This document shows positions 49,632 through 59,266 of a DNA stretch of 64,000 nucleotides, in pieces. The position numbers and the translations under genes are program-made. Position 1 is the first letter of the stretch; each line of letters opens with the position of its first letter. Origin of the DNA: Actinocrinis puniceicyclus (lineage in GTDB: Bacteria > Actinomycetota > Actinomycetes > Streptomycetales > Catenulisporaceae); contig NZ_JAGSXH010000010.1 of the NCBI RefSeq assembly GCF_018283645.1, positions 26,778 to 90,777 on the forward strand, written 5' to 3'. Under the pieces are notes generated by a model. That model saw nothing but the letters and a program-made list of their open reading frames with translations, searched no databases and was not told where the DNA came from.

Positions 49632-51299
49632 ATGACCACCGCAGTCCGACTCGCCGACGACCTGTTCGCGCTGCTGAGCGAGGAGGACCCGCTCAACGCC
49701 TCGCAACTGGGCGTCGCGGGCCACGACGACAGACTCAGAGACCTGAGCCCGGAGGCGGAGTCCTCGCTGCGCGACCGGGCCGCGGCCATAGCCGGCCGCG
49801 CCGAACAGCTCGAGGGCGCGGCGTTGTCCGTCGAGGACCGGCTGACCACCGCGGTGGTCAGACATGAGGCGGCCGCGCTGCTGGCCCGGATCGGGTGCCA
49901 TGGCGTCGAGTACACGATCACGGACATGTTCTTCGCGCCCGCCGCCGAACTGCTCACCTTCCTGCCCACGGCGTCGGTGTCGGATTCCGACAAGAAGCGG
50001 GACTACCTGGCGCGCCTGGCGAAGATCCCGACGCTGCTGGGCCAGGCCGCCGACAGAAACCGCCAGGGCGGCGCCGCCGGCCGAACCGCGGTGGCCCGCC
50101 TCGTGCGCGCCGCCATCCGGCAGGTCGAGGACTATCTGGCCGATCCCGCGAGCGACCCGTTCCGCAGGCCGACGCCGCCGGCACCGGACCCGCGGTTCCA
50201 GGAAGTCCGAGACGGTCTGCTCGCCGACGTGGTCCGCCCGGCCTTCGCGACTTACCGCCACCGCTTGGCGGACGAGGTACTTCCGCACAGCCGCCAGGAC
50301 GACATGCCCGGCCTGTGCTGGCTGTCATCGGGCGAAGAGTGGTACACGGCACTGGCACGAAGCCACACCACGACCCCGCACAGCGCCGCCGAGCTTCACG
50401 AACTCGGCCTCGAACGCATCAAGGAGCTGCAGGAGTCGTTCGCCGAGATCGCGAGCCGCCTTTTCGGGACGTCCAGCTACGCCGACGCATTGACCACGCT
50501 GCGCGAGGACCTGTCCTTGCGGTGCCGCGACGGGGAAGAGATACTCCGGCTGACCCGCGAGGCGATCACGCGCGCCGGGGACGCCGCACCGGACTGGTTC
50601 ACGACACTGCCCGAGGCACGTTGCAGTGTCGAGGCGGCCCCGGAATCCGGGCCCGCGGCCTATTACCTGCCTCCGTCACTGGACGGCGAGAGGGCAGGCA
50701 CGTGCTACGTGAACACGGGCAACGCGAGCAAGCGCGAGCTGTACGGCATCGAAGCTGTGGCATACCACGAAGGTGTTCCCGGCCATCACCTGCAGCTCTC
50801 GCTCGCACAGAAGCTCTCCCATCTGCCGATGCTTCGACGCACCAGCGTCCTGACCGCGTATGCCGAAGGCTGGGGCGTCTACGCGGAGCGCCTCGCCGAC
50901 GAGATGGGGCTCTACTCCGGTGACCTCGCCCGGCTGGGCATGCTGGCCGTCGACGCCCGACGCACCGCGCGGCTCGTCGTCGATACCGGCCTGCACGCCT
51001 TCGGTTGGAGCCGCGACCAGGCCGTCTCGTTCATGTGCGAGAACACGGCGCGGCCGCTCGTGGAGATCAACGGGGATGTGGACCGATTCATCGCGCTCCC
51101 CGGCCAGGCCCTGGCCTACACCATCGGGCAGATGGCGATTCTCGACATACGCGAGAAAGCGAAACACACTCTGGGGTCGCGTTTCGACATCCGGGCATTC
51201 CATGACATCGTGCTGAGAAACGGTGCACTGCCCCTGAGCACACTCGCCGAACTCGTATCGACCTGGGCCCGTGGCGCTCGCGAGCCTCAACCACACTGA
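49632..51299 (+). CDS. DUF885 family metallopeptidase-like protein
   Basis: 555 residues, the normal size for DUF885. The zinc-peptidase-like signature YHEGVPGHHLQL (His379, Glu380, His385-386) and AYAEGWGVYAERLADEMGLY match the family, related to M32-like peptidases. No signal peptide. As the last gene of the operon, 12 bp after the A domain with GGAGGGG, it may cut the modified 23-residue peptide or trim the final product. Family substrates are poorly known, so this role is inferred. Confidence 0.88.
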   Translation: MTTAVRLADDLFALLSEEDPLNASQLGVAGHDDRLRDLSPEAESSLRDRAAAIAGRAEQLEGAALSVEDRLTTAVVRHEAAALLARIGCHGVEYTITDMFFAPAAELLTFLPTASVSDSDKKRDYLARLAKIPTLLGQAADRNRQGGAAGRTAVARLVRAAIRQVEDYLADPASDPFRRPTPPAPDPRFQEVRDGLLADVVRPAFATYRHRLADEVLPHSRQDDMPGLCWLSSGEEWYTALARSHTTTPHSAAELHELGLERIKELQESFAEIASRLFGTSSYADALTTLREDLSLRCRDGEEILRLTREAITRAGDAAPDWFTTLPEARCSVEAAPESGPAAYYLPPSLDGERAGTCYVNTGNASKRELYGIEAVAYHEGVPGHHLQLSLAQKLSHLPMLRRTSVLTAYAEGWGVYAERLADEMGLYSGDLARLGMLAVDARRTARLVVDTGLHAFGWSRDQAVSFMCENTARPLVEINGDVDRFIALPGQALAYTIGQMAILDIREKAKHTLGSRFDIRAFHDIVLRNGALPLSTLAELVSTWARGAREPQPH

Positions 51300-51365
51300 C
51301 CATCCGTTGCGGATACCTCGCCAGGTACGCGCAGCATCGACTTGCGCGCGCGGAAGTCTGATGCT

Positions 51366-51399
51366 GCCCCGGGTCCGGGGAACCTCCAGGACCCGGGGC
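51366..51399. terminator. Terminator between convergent operons
   Basis: Perfect 11-bp inverted repeat GCCCCGGGTCC/GGACCCGGGGC with a 12-nt loop, lying between the peptidase stop (51299) and the stop of the convergent regulator (51423). It can end both transcripts. Confidence 0.75.
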
Positions 51400-51422
51400 G
51401 GCCGCTGAACGCCTGGCTCCGG

Positions 51423-52538
51423 TCAGCGGGCCGAGCGCGGCGGCGCCGACGACTCTCGCACGGTCAGCGAGGGGCTGATGATCACCCGGTGGGCGGGCAG
51501 GTCGGGGTCGGCGAGGCGGTCGGTGACAAGCCGGACGGCGGCGCGGCCGATGGAGCGACGCGGTGGCCGGACCGCGGTGAGCGGGGGGCTGCACAGCCCC
51601 GCGATCTCGTCGTCGTAGGCCACCACCGACAGATCACCGGGCACGGACAGGCGGCGCTCCTCGCAGCGCTGGACCAGGGCGATGGCCTCGGCGTCCGCGT
51701 GCACGACCAGGGCGGTCGTGCGCGTGGCGAGACAGCGGTCCAGGACCACGTCCAGCGCCGCCTCCCAGGCTGCCGGGCGCGGTGGGACCTGAGCGTCCAC
51801 GGTCGCGGCGGCGTCCTGCCCGCAGTCGGTGATCGCCTCCAGCCAGCCGCGGTGCACGTGCGGGCTCGTCGGGCTGTGCTCACCGAGCAACACGCCGACC
51901 TTCTGGTGGCCGAGGGAGACCAGGTGGCGCACGGCCATGGCGGCGCCCAGCGCGTGGTCCGTCACGACCGACTCGACCACGGCGTGGTGTGGGCCGACCG
52001 TGGCCGTGCGCTCGATCAGCACCACCGGCATGCCCGTCGAGGCCAGCCAGTCGACCGTGCGCTCCGCGGTCGGCGCGTCCATCCGCGGGGCGACGATCAA
52101 ACCGTCGACGCTCAGTTGCTCGACCAGCCGGATCAGCTGGGGCCGGTCGTCCTCGCTCTTGTAGGAGGAGCCGCGAAGAACGATGCGCGCGCGAAGCTCT
52201 CGCGCCGCCTCCTCCGCGCCGCGCGCCACGTCGGGCCAGTAGTAGTCCAGCGAGGGCACCAGCATGCCGACCGTGCGGGTCCCGCTCGAGAGCATCACGG
52301 CGCTCACGTCCTCGGTCGCCGCGTCGTCGTCGAACTCCGGAAGCGCCACGCCGCCGTGCACCCGGCGCACCAGCCCTTCCGCCGCGAGCTGGGCGATGTC
52401 CCGGCGGATGGTCACCGCGGCGGCGCCGAGCCGGCCGCTGAGATCGGTCACGCGCAGCACACCGTCATGCCGCAGCGCCTCGAGCAGTTGCGCGCGGCGA
52501 GCGACCTGAAGCGGTCCGCGGGTCTCGGGTGGACTCAC
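51423..52538 (-). CDS. DeoR-type HTH fused to LacI-type sensor regulator
   Basis: 371 residues. Residues 10-70 are a DeoR-family winged helix (RRAQLLEALRHDGVLRVTDL, AAVTIRRDIAQLAAEG). From residue 85 the fold changes to the LacI/periplasmic sugar-binding type, RTVGMLVPSLDYYWPDVARG, HQKVGVLLGEHS and LSVVAYDDEIAGLCSPPLTA. The combination links a DeoR DNA-binder to a sugar sensor. It is divergent from DUF2264 and the uronide operon, so it is the probable local repressor. GTG at 52538 follows GGAGGAA. Confidence 0.9.
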   Translation of the reverse strand: MSPPETRGPLQVARRAQLLEALRHDGVLRVTDLSGRLGAAAVTIRRDIAQLAAEGLVRRVHGGVALPEFDDDAATEDVSAVMLSSGTRTVGMLVPSLDYYWPDVARGAEEAARELRARIVLRGSSYKSEDDRPQLIRLVEQLSVDGLIVAPRMDAPTAERTVDWLASTGMPVVLIERTATVGPHHAVVESVVTDHALGAAMAVRHLVSLGHQKVGVLLGEHSPTSPHVHRGWLEAITDCGQDAAATVDAQVPPRPAAWEAALDVVLDRCLATRTTALVVHADAEAIALVQRCEERRLSVPGDLSVVAYDDEIAGLCSPPLTAVRPPRRSIGRAAVRLVTDRLADPDLPAHRVIISPSLTVRESSAPPRSAR

Positions 52539-53004
52539 CGCAGTTCCTCCACAGTAAGTTCAAGGGGCCGACCGGACCCGACGCCGTGACGTCGACCTCC
52601 AGCCGGATGAACCGGTATGCCCACCGCGGTCAGCATGGGGTCCAGGCGGACGCCAGCGGCCCGGCGAAACGGTCCGCGCTGATCGACATGTCTCCCCTTA
52701 ACGCGTCCACGACGAGCAGCTGATCGAATGTGAGCGTATCAGATCGATGTGTACCGCCAACGGAGGGCCAAAGGCTGCGCAGCGCGAAGCTTTCACCGCC
52801 GCATCGATCGGTATCGATCGTTGACACCGGACTTCGTTCGACGTGGCTGTAGGGATTTAGCCGTAATGATGGTGAATTGGTCGAGCGTATCGGATCGTAT
52901 TTGATCATATAGAGCCACAGAAGTATTGACATGCTCGCTTTCGATCGCTTGCATGTCCCTGCGACACTCCCGTTCACCTTGTGAGCACCGGCGCAGGAGG
53001 GGAC
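52539..53004. promoter_or_regulatory. Divergent control region of the uronide locus
   Basis: 466 bp, AT-richer than its surroundings and without a gene. GAGCGTATCAGATCG (52732-52746) recurs as GAGCGTATCGGATCG (52883-52897), and a palindromic GATCG cluster lies at 52803-52820. These are candidate operators of the DeoR/LacI regulator. A promoter TTGACA (52926-52931), 17 bp, TTGCAT (52949-52954) would start DUF2264 mRNA about 45 bases before its ATG. Confidence 0.6.
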
Positions 53005-55140
53005 ATGCCAAGCGATCCGCCAGTGGCTCCCGGCCGCGCACGTGGGACGGATTGGACGCGTCAGGACTGGATTGGCTTCGCTGACCTGCTGCTTGGCTCC
53101 GCGCGGCGTTTCGCCTCGCCCGGCCACGCACGGATCACGCCGCCCGGGCCCGAGGGCGGCTACGGCCGGGCAGTCGACGGACTCGAAGGCTTCGCCCGGA
53201 CGTTCCTGCTCGCCGGCTTCCGCATCGCCGCGGAGCGCTGCGCCGGGCTCGACGAACTCGCCGACTGGTACGCGAGGGGTATCGCCACCGGAACCGACCC
53301 CGCCTCGCCCGAGCGCTGGGTGCGCCTCGACGAGCACGCGCAGGCGAAGGTCGAGGCCGCTTCCATCGCGCTCGTGCTCGACCTGACCCGGCCGTGGATC
53401 TGGGACCGGCTCACGCCCGCGGTGCAGGAGCGAGTGGTCGAATATCTCTCGCCAGTCGTTGGCGACGCGACCTACCCGCAGATCAACTGGGTGTGGTTCC
53501 GCATCGTCGTGCAGACGTTCCTGCGCTCGGTGGGCGCGCTCTCGTCGGTCGACGAGATCGAGGAAGACCTGGCCACGCACGACACCTTCCGTCGCGCCGA
53601 CGGCTGGCTGTCCGACGGCCAAGAGCGGGCCTACGACCACTACGCGGGCTGGGCACTGCACCTGTATCCCACGCTCTGGGCACGGATGTCGGGTGCCGCC
53701 GACCTGGCGGCCGACCGGCGCGGCCGTGACGTCGCCGCGCTGGACCGGTTCCTCCAGGACGCCCTCGCCCTCGTCGGCGCGGACGGGTCGCCGCTGATCC
53801 AGGGGCGCAGCCTGACCTATCGTTTCGCCGCCGCGGCGCCGTTCTGGGTGGGAGCCGTCGCCGGCGTGCCGTCGCTGACGCCCGGTCAGCTGCGTCACGC
53901 CGCCGGCCGCATCGTCGCGCACTTCGCCGATCGGGGCGCGCCCGACGAACGCGGCCTGCTCACCATCGGCTGGCACGGCTCATGGCCCCGGCTGGCCCAG
54001 ATCTACTCCGGCCCGGGCTCGCCTTACTGGGCCAGCAAGGGACTGCTCGGTATCTCACTGCCCGAAGACCACCCGGTGTGGACCTCGCCGGCCGAGCCGC
54101 TGCCCGTGGAGGCCGGTGACTACGTGCGCGCGGTGAGCGCGCCGGGGTGGCTGGTCTCAGGCACCCGCGCGGACGGTGTTGTGCGCGTTAACAACCACGG
54201 CACCGACCATGCCGTCGAAGGATCGATGGTCGCTGACTCGCCGCTGTACGCCCGCCTGGGCTACTCCACCGCGACCGCTCCCCTGCTCGACGAAGCCGGC
54301 TGGACCGGACCGACAGACCAGTGCGTCGCCGTGCTCGACAGCCGAGGGCGGGCCACGCATCGCAGCGGAATGCGAACGCTGATCGTGCGCGTCGACGACT
54401 GCGAAGCCGGGCCGGTCGCAGTCGCCGGATCGACGACGCTCGCGCACTGGGTCGAGGCAGAACCGGACCAGCGCGACTACGGCAACGGCCGCATCGGACC
54501 ATCCGTCCCGGCCGGCCGGCTCACCGTCTATTCACTGGTACGCACTGCCTGGGAACTGCGCCTCTGCCGAGTCGACGACGTGGCTGAGGGTCTCGACCCA
54601 GGCATGTTGCGGCTGCGGATCTCCGGTTGGCCGGTCGCCGGCGACGGCTCGGCCGAGGTCTCGACGGCGGGCGTGACGGCCACTGGCGCGGGACTGACCT
54701 CCCGCCTGCACGGTATCCCGATCGGAGGCGTCACGGCGGACGCCGTCGTGGTCGCGACCGGCGCGGGCGTCGCAGTCCACGGCGACGCCGGCCCGCTCGG
54801 CAGCCCGGTCCGCGTCCCGTGGCTGGATCACGCGCTTCGCCCCGGCGCCTGGGTCGCCGCGCTCGTCGGACTGTCCGGCAGCGCAAACCGGCACGACCAC
54901 GGGACCTGCCGCGTCACATTCGACCCGGTTGATCAGGGCTCTGTCGTTCGGATCGGTGGCGATGAACGCCGTTTCGATGAAGACCGTGTCGATGAAGACC
55001 GTGTCGATCAGGACTCGGGCGATCAGGCGCCCGGCGTCAGGGTCGAGTGGCCGGACGGCCGCAGCACACACACGCGCCTATCCACGCGCACAGGCCAGGG
55101 AAGCCACAGCGGCGACCCGGTGGCAATCCGGGCCCTGTGA
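53005..55140 (+). CDS. DUF2264 family protein
   Basis: 711 residues. The N-terminal 400 resemble the helical (alpha/alpha)6-type DUF2264 domain: RAVDGLEGFARTFLLAGFRI, NWVWFRIVVQTFLRSVG and GWLSDGQERAYDHYAGWAL. The rest is a beta-rich C-terminal part. DUF2264 proteins occur in pectin, ulvan and other uronide loci and are suspected glycoside hydrolases. ATG at 53005 follows AGGAGGGG. Near the end, five imperfect 15-bp repeats encode Asp/Glu-rich pentapeptides (54961-55035). Confidence 0.8.
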   Translation: MPSDPPVAPGRARGTDWTRQDWIGFADLLLGSARRFASPGHARITPPGPEGGYGRAVDGLEGFARTFLLAGFRIAAERCAGLDELADWYARGIATGTDPASPERWVRLDEHAQAKVEAASIALVLDLTRPWIWDRLTPAVQERVVEYLSPVVGDATYPQINWVWFRIVVQTFLRSVGALSSVDEIEEDLATHDTFRRADGWLSDGQERAYDHYAGWALHLYPTLWARMSGAADLAADRRGRDVAALDRFLQDALALVGADGSPLIQGRSLTYRFAAAAPFWVGAVAGVPSLTPGQLRHAAGRIVAHFADRGAPDERGLLTIGWHGSWPRLAQIYSGPGSPYWASKGLLGISLPEDHPVWTSPAEPLPVEAGDYVRAVSAPGWLVSGTRADGVVRVNNHGTDHAVEGSMVADSPLYARLGYSTATAPLLDEAGWTGPTDQCVAVLDSRGRATHRSGMRTLIVRVDDCEAGPVAVAGSTTLAHWVEAEPDQRDYGNGRIGPSVPAGRLTVYSLVRTAWELRLCRVDDVAEGLDPGMLRLRISGWPVAGDGSAEVSTAGVTATGAGLTSRLHGIPIGGVTADAVVVATGAGVAVHGDAGPLGSPVRVPWLDHALRPGAWVAALVGLSGSANRHDHGTCRVTFDPVDQGSVVRIGGDERRFDEDRVDEDRVDQDSGDQAPGVRVEWPDGRSTHTRLSTRTGQGSHSGDPVAIRAL
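54961..55035. repeat. Five imperfect 15-bp tandem repeats in DUF2264 gene
   Basis: Units such as GATGAAGACCGTGTC repeat in frame and give Asp-Glu-Asp-Arg-Val-like pentapeptides near the C-terminus. The two central copies are identical. Variation in copy number would keep the frame. Confidence 0.8.
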
Positions 55141-55166
55141 CGGGCCCTCGTCTCGAAGGAGAGAGG

Positions 55167-56483
55167 ATGAAGCGCCTTGTTTCCGCCGCGCTCGGCCTCA
55201 CCGCGGCGGCCTCGCTGCTGGTGGCCGGTTGCAGCAGCGGATCCCCTGCGGCATCGGCGAGCGCGGGCGTGCCCAGCGGCCCGACCACGCTGACCCTGGC
55301 GGGCTGGACCCTGTCCACCACGCCGGAGTTCAAGGCTCTCGCCGACGGCTTCCACGCGGCTCATCCCAACGTGACCGTGCAGCTGAAGGAGTACGACGCC
55401 ACCAACTACGACACGCAGATGATCGCGGACCTGGCCGCTCACTCGGCTCCGGACATCTACGTGCTCAAGAACCTGAAGAACTTCTACACCTACCAAAGCG
55501 GCGGCCAGCTCGTCGACGTCTCGGACGTCGCCAAGAGCCTGGGCAGCGGCGTCGGCGGCCTGTCCGACTACCAGGTCGGCGGCAAGGCCTACGCGATCCC
55601 GTACCGCCAGGACTCCTGGGTGCTGTTCTACAACAAGGCCCTGTTCGACAAGGCCGGCATCGCCTACCCGGACGGTTCCTGGACCTGGGACAAGTACGTC
55701 AGCATCTCCGAGCAGCTGACCGCGGCGCTCAAGGACAGGGGTTCGAAGGCGGTCGGCGACTACCAGCACATCTGGCAGTCGACGGTGCAGGGCTTCGCGC
55801 TCGCCCAGACCCCCGGCGCCAAGCTGACCAGCGGCGACTTCAGCTATCTCAAGCCGTACTACGACCGGGCGCTGGCCTTGCAGAACGCCGGCGCGCAGCC
55901 CACCTTCGGCACGGTCAGCACCAACAAGCTGACTTACCAGGCGCAGTTCGGCAAGCAGCAGGCCGCGATGATGCTCATGGGCACCTGGTACATAGCCACC
56001 CTGCTCAAGCAGCAGAGGACCGGTGACGCTGACACCTTCCAGTGGGGCATGGCGCCCGCACCGCAGTTCGACGCGAGCACCACGGGGACGTCGGCGACCC
56101 CGGTCACCTTCGGCGACCCGACCGGTCTCGGCATCAACCCGGCCATCAGCTCCGACAAGGTCTCCGCGGCCAAGGCGTTCCTCGAGTACGCGGCCGGCGT
56201 ACAGGGCGCCAAGTCGCTGGCCGCCATCGGTATCACCCCGGCGGACACCGCCGCGGTGGCCTCCGACTTCTTCTCGCTCAAGGGCATGCCGAGCGACTCG
56301 CTGTCCAAGTTCGCCTTCTCCACGCACGACACCAAGCCAGAGAACCCGGTGTCCAAGTACACGACGGGCCTGCAGGACCTACTCAACGACCTGCATACAG
56401 CGGTGATGTCAGGCGGCAAGGGCATAGACGGCGCGATCAGCGACGCGCAATCACGCGCGAAGAGCCAGGTGCTCAACCAGTGA
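55167..56483 (+). CDS. ABC sugar transporter, substrate-binding lipoprotein
   Basis: 438 residues. Lipoprotein signal with lipobox VAGC around residue 23, then a Ser/Ala-rich linker and a family 1 extracellular binding fold (TLTLAGWTLSTTPEFKALAD, YAIPYRQDSWVLFYNKALFD, GTWYIATLLK). It captures an oligosaccharide outside the membrane and passes it to the two permeases downstream. ATG at 55167 follows AAGGAGAG. The GH88 neighbour suggests an unsaturated uronic acid oligomer as ligand. Confidence 0.93.
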   Translation: MKRLVSAALGLTAAASLLVAGCSSGSPAASASAGVPSGPTTLTLAGWTLSTTPEFKALADGFHAAHPNVTVQLKEYDATNYDTQMIADLAAHSAPDIYVLKNLKNFYTYQSGGQLVDVSDVAKSLGSGVGGLSDYQVGGKAYAIPYRQDSWVLFYNKALFDKAGIAYPDGSWTWDKYVSISEQLTAALKDRGSKAVGDYQHIWQSTVQGFALAQTPGAKLTSGDFSYLKPYYDRALALQNAGAQPTFGTVSTNKLTYQAQFGKQQAAMMLMGTWYIATLLKQQRTGDADTFQWGMAPAPQFDASTTGTSATPVTFGDPTGLGINPAISSDKVSAAKAFLEYAAGVQGAKSLAAIGITPADTAAVASDFFSLKGMPSDSLSKFAFSTHDTKPENPVSKYTTGLQDLLNDLHTAVMSGGKGIDGAISDAQSRAKSQVLNQ

Positions 56484-56493
56484 CGCCGTGCCA

Positions 56494-56538
56494 GAACCCA
56501 GTGCTATCGAACCCAGTGCCGTCGAACCCAGTGCCATC
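56494..56538. repeat. Three 15-bp tandem repeats between transporter genes
   Basis: GAACCCAGTGC(C/T)(A/G)TC-type units in three adjacent copies just after the binding-protein stop codon. They lie in untranslated DNA before the first permease. Function unknown; possibly slippage-derived. Confidence 0.85.
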
Positions 56539-56685
56539 AAGCACGGCATAAGCACCACGCGTCGAACCCGCCGCGCCGCATCCCAGCGGCACCGGCAAGG
56601 CAGTCACTTGCGTGACCGGGCGCGGGTGCGGTGCGCACCGCGCCCCCGACCCGGTCACGTGACGCCGATCGAACCGAGAGAGCCC

Positions 56686-57615
56686 ATGGCAACGACGATC
56701 GAAGCCCCCGCCCGGCCGACGCGGCCCGCGCGGCGCCGGCGCAGCCGGCGGGTGTGGCGCAACACCGCGGTGGGATGGTCCTTCCTGCTGCCCAACTTCA
56801 TCGGCTTCGCGGTCCTCACGCTGGCGCCGGTGCTGGTGCTGTTCTACCTGGCCTTCACCGACTGGAACGTGTTCGGCGTGGCCAGGTGGACCGGCATGGC
56901 CAACTTCCGGCGGCTGATCCACGACCAGAGCTTCTGGACGGCGCTGGAGAACACCCTCTACTACACGGCGCTGCACATCCCGCTCACCTTGGGTGCGGCG
57001 CTCGGCCTGGCGCTGCTGCTCAACCGGAGACTGCGCGGCGTCGCCTTCTTCCGCACCGTCGCGTTCTTCCCCTACATCACCTCGATCGTCGCCGCCGCCC
57101 AGGTCTGGAACATGCTCTTCAGCCCGCAGTACGGGCCGATCGACGCGGTGCTGCGGCCGCTCGGGATCGCCCACCCGCCCGGCTGGACGGTATCCACCAC
57201 GTGGTCGATGCCCGCCGTCATCCTCGTCGGCACCTGGCGGGAGATGGGCTACTACATGCTGATCTTCCTCGCCGGACTGCAAACCATCCCCGCGCAGTTG
57301 TACGAGGCGGCCCGGGTGGACGGCGCCAACGCCTGGCAGCGGTTCCGGGCGGTGACGGTCCCCTCGCTGCGGCCGACGACCTTCTTCGTGACGGTGATGC
57401 TCACCATCGGCAGCTTCAAGGTCTTCGACCTGATCCTGCTGTTGACGAACGGCGGCCCCGGACAGTCGACCCTGGTGCTCTCGCAGTACATCTACCAGAC
57501 CGGCTTCCAGGAGAACCACTTCGGATACGCCTCGGCAATCTCCGTGGTGTTGTTCGTGCTCTGTTTCGTGGCCACGATCGTCCAGTTCCACGTGAACAAG
57601 CGCAGGAGCGTGTGA
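56686..57615 (+). CDS. ABC sugar permease 1 (MalF/UgpA type)
   Basis: 309 residues, six membrane helices starting at WSFLLPNFIGFAVLTLAPVL. The cytoplasmic EAA loop, YEAARVDGANAWQRFRAVTV, contacts the ATPase. The ATG at 56686 follows GAGAG. It pairs with the permease that follows (one-base overlap TGATG). No ATPase gene is in the operon; actinomycete sugar importers usually share an MsiK-like ATPase encoded elsewhere. Confidence 0.93.
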   Translation: MATTIEAPARPTRPARRRRSRRVWRNTAVGWSFLLPNFIGFAVLTLAPVLVLFYLAFTDWNVFGVARWTGMANFRRLIHDQSFWTALENTLYYTALHIPLTLGAALGLALLLNRRLRGVAFFRTVAFFPYITSIVAAAQVWNMLFSPQYGPIDAVLRPLGIAHPPGWTVSTTWSMPAVILVGTWREMGYYMLIFLAGLQTIPAQLYEAARVDGANAWQRFRAVTVPSLRPTTFFVTVMLTIGSFKVFDLILLLTNGGPGQSTLVLSQYIYQTGFQENHFGYASAISVVLFVLCFVATIVQFHVNKRRSV

Positions 57616-58508
57616 TGGACACGATGCTGAAGCCCGCGCCGACGGACGCCCTGCCGGCGCCCGTCCCGCGCCGACGCAATGGAAAGCGCGCCAGTCCTGC
57701 CGTAAGGGTGCTCATCTACGTGCTGCTCGTCGCCGCGGCGGCGGGCGTGCTGCTGCCGTTCTACTGGATGGTCGTCTCGTCGCTGAAGACGGACAACGAC
57801 GTGGTCACCGTGCCGGTCAAGTGGCTGCCGCACAGCGTGGTCTGGCACAACTACCTCGACATCTGGCGCAAGTCGCAGATGACCACGTGGCTCGAGAACA
57901 CGCTGATCCTCTCCTTCGCGGTGACCGCGCTGCAGCTGTTCACCGGCAGCTTCGCAGCGTACGGATTCGCCAAAGTGCGCTTCCCCGGCCGCGATCTGCT
58001 CTTCATCGTCTACGTCGGCACTATCGCAGTACCCTGGCAGTCCTACATGATCCCGCAGTTCATCCTCATGTCGCACCTGCGGCTGTCGAACACGCTGTGG
58101 TCGATCATCGCGCTGCAGGCCTTCGGCGCGCTCGGCGTGTTCCTGATGAAGCAGTACTACGAGTCGATCCCGGAGGAACTGAGCGAGGCGGCCCGCATCG
58201 ACGGGATGAGCGAATACGGCATCTACCGGCGCATCATGCTGCCGCTGTCGGCCCCGGCACTGGCCAGCCTCGCGCTGCTCACCTTCGTCAACACCTGGAA
58301 CGACTATCTCGGACCGCTGATCTATCTGCGCAGCCCGAACCTGCGGACCATCCAGCTGGGGCTGAGCACCTTCATCTCCCAGTACAACACCGAGTACGCG
58401 CTGATCATGACGGGCTCGGTGCTCTCCGTGCTGCCGATCGCGGTGATCTTCCTGCTCGGCCAGCGCTACTTCGTCGAGGGCATCGCGACCACCGGCCTGA
58501 AGGGATGA
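57615..58508 (+). CDS. ABC sugar permease 2 (MalG/UgpE type)
   Basis: 297 residues with six helices and the EAA loop SEAARIDGMSEYGIYRRIML. After a short cytoplasmic tail the first helix is VLIYVLLVAAAAGVLLPFYW. It forms the heterodimeric channel with the upstream permease. It overlaps the DUF624 gene as ATGA, showing tight coupling. Confidence 0.93.
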   Translation: MDTMLKPAPTDALPAPVPRRRNGKRASPAVRVLIYVLLVAAAAGVLLPFYWMVVSSLKTDNDVVTVPVKWLPHSVVWHNYLDIWRKSQMTTWLENTLILSFAVTALQLFTGSFAAYGFAKVRFPGRDLLFIVYVGTIAVPWQSYMIPQFILMSHLRLSNTLWSIIALQAFGALGVFLMKQYYESIPEELSEAARIDGMSEYGIYRRIMLPLSAPALASLALLTFVNTWNDYLGPLIYLRSPNLRTIQLGLSTFISQYNTEYALIMTGSVLSVLPIAVIFLLGQRYFVEGIATTGLKG

Positions 58509-59173
58509 CCATGCGGATCAAGTACGAGACGCTCGGCACGGCCTTCGACATGCTCTACGTCGCGCTCATGACCAACCTGCTGCTCGTCGTCAGCTGCCTG
58601 CCGCTCGCGGCAGGACTGGTCGTGACCGACCCGGCACGCTCGTGGCCGCTCCTGGCGCTGGTTGCGCCGCTGTGCGCGCCGGGAGTGTGCGCGGCGTTCG
58701 CGGTGCTCTCCGCCTTCAGCGGCGGGGGCGACAACGCGGTCGTGCGCACCTTCGTCGCGGCCTGGCGCGCGTCGCTGCGCCGGGCCACCGCATTGGGAGC
58801 CCTCGCCACCGCGGCGCTGGTGGTCCTCGGCGTGGATGCGCACGCCGCCTGGGGACACCCGGTCGGCGCCGCCGTGATCCCGGTGCTGGTCACGGCCATG
58901 GCCCTGATCGCCTCGACCTCGTTGCTGACCCTCGTCGTGATCGCCGAACGCCCGGCGGTCCGGCTGCGCGACGCCCTACGGGCCTGCCTTTACCTGGCGC
59001 TGCGGCGCTGGTACCTGACGGTGTTTTCGCTAGCCGTTCTCGCACTGCTCGAAGCGCTCGTCGCGAGCCGGCCGGCGATCGCGTTCGGCCTGGCGGCGGC
59101 CCCGCTGCTGTACGTCGTCTGGGCCAACAGCCACTTCACCCTGCGGGAGGCGCTTGGACCGAACCCCGGCTGA
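58505..59173 (+). CDS. DUF624 (YesL-like) membrane protein
   Basis: 222 residues, five to six hydrophobic helices, beginning with FDMLYVALMTNLLLVVSCLP, the conserved first block of DUF624. In Bacillus the relative YesL sits in the rhamnogalacturonan operon beside a similar ABC transporter. An accessory role in sugar uptake is assumed. ATG at 58505 overlaps the permease stop; an ATG at 58511 is an alternative. Confidence 0.88.
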   Translation: MTMRIKYETLGTAFDMLYVALMTNLLLVVSCLPLAAGLVVTDPARSWPLLALVAPLCAPGVCAAFAVLSAFSGGGDNAVVRTFVAAWRASLRRATALGALATAALVVLGVDAHAAWGHPVGAAVIPVLVTAMALIASTSLLTLVVIAERPAVRLRDALRACLYLALRRWYLTVFSLAVLALLEALVASRPAIAFGLAAAPLLYVVWANSHFTLREALGPNPG

Positions 59174-59266
59174 GCCACACCGCCCGACCCGCCTGCGCCG
59201 CACCCGGCGCGCAGGTGCGTGCCCGCGCGCTTCGCGGGCCCGCGGACGAACCAGGAGAGGACAGCA

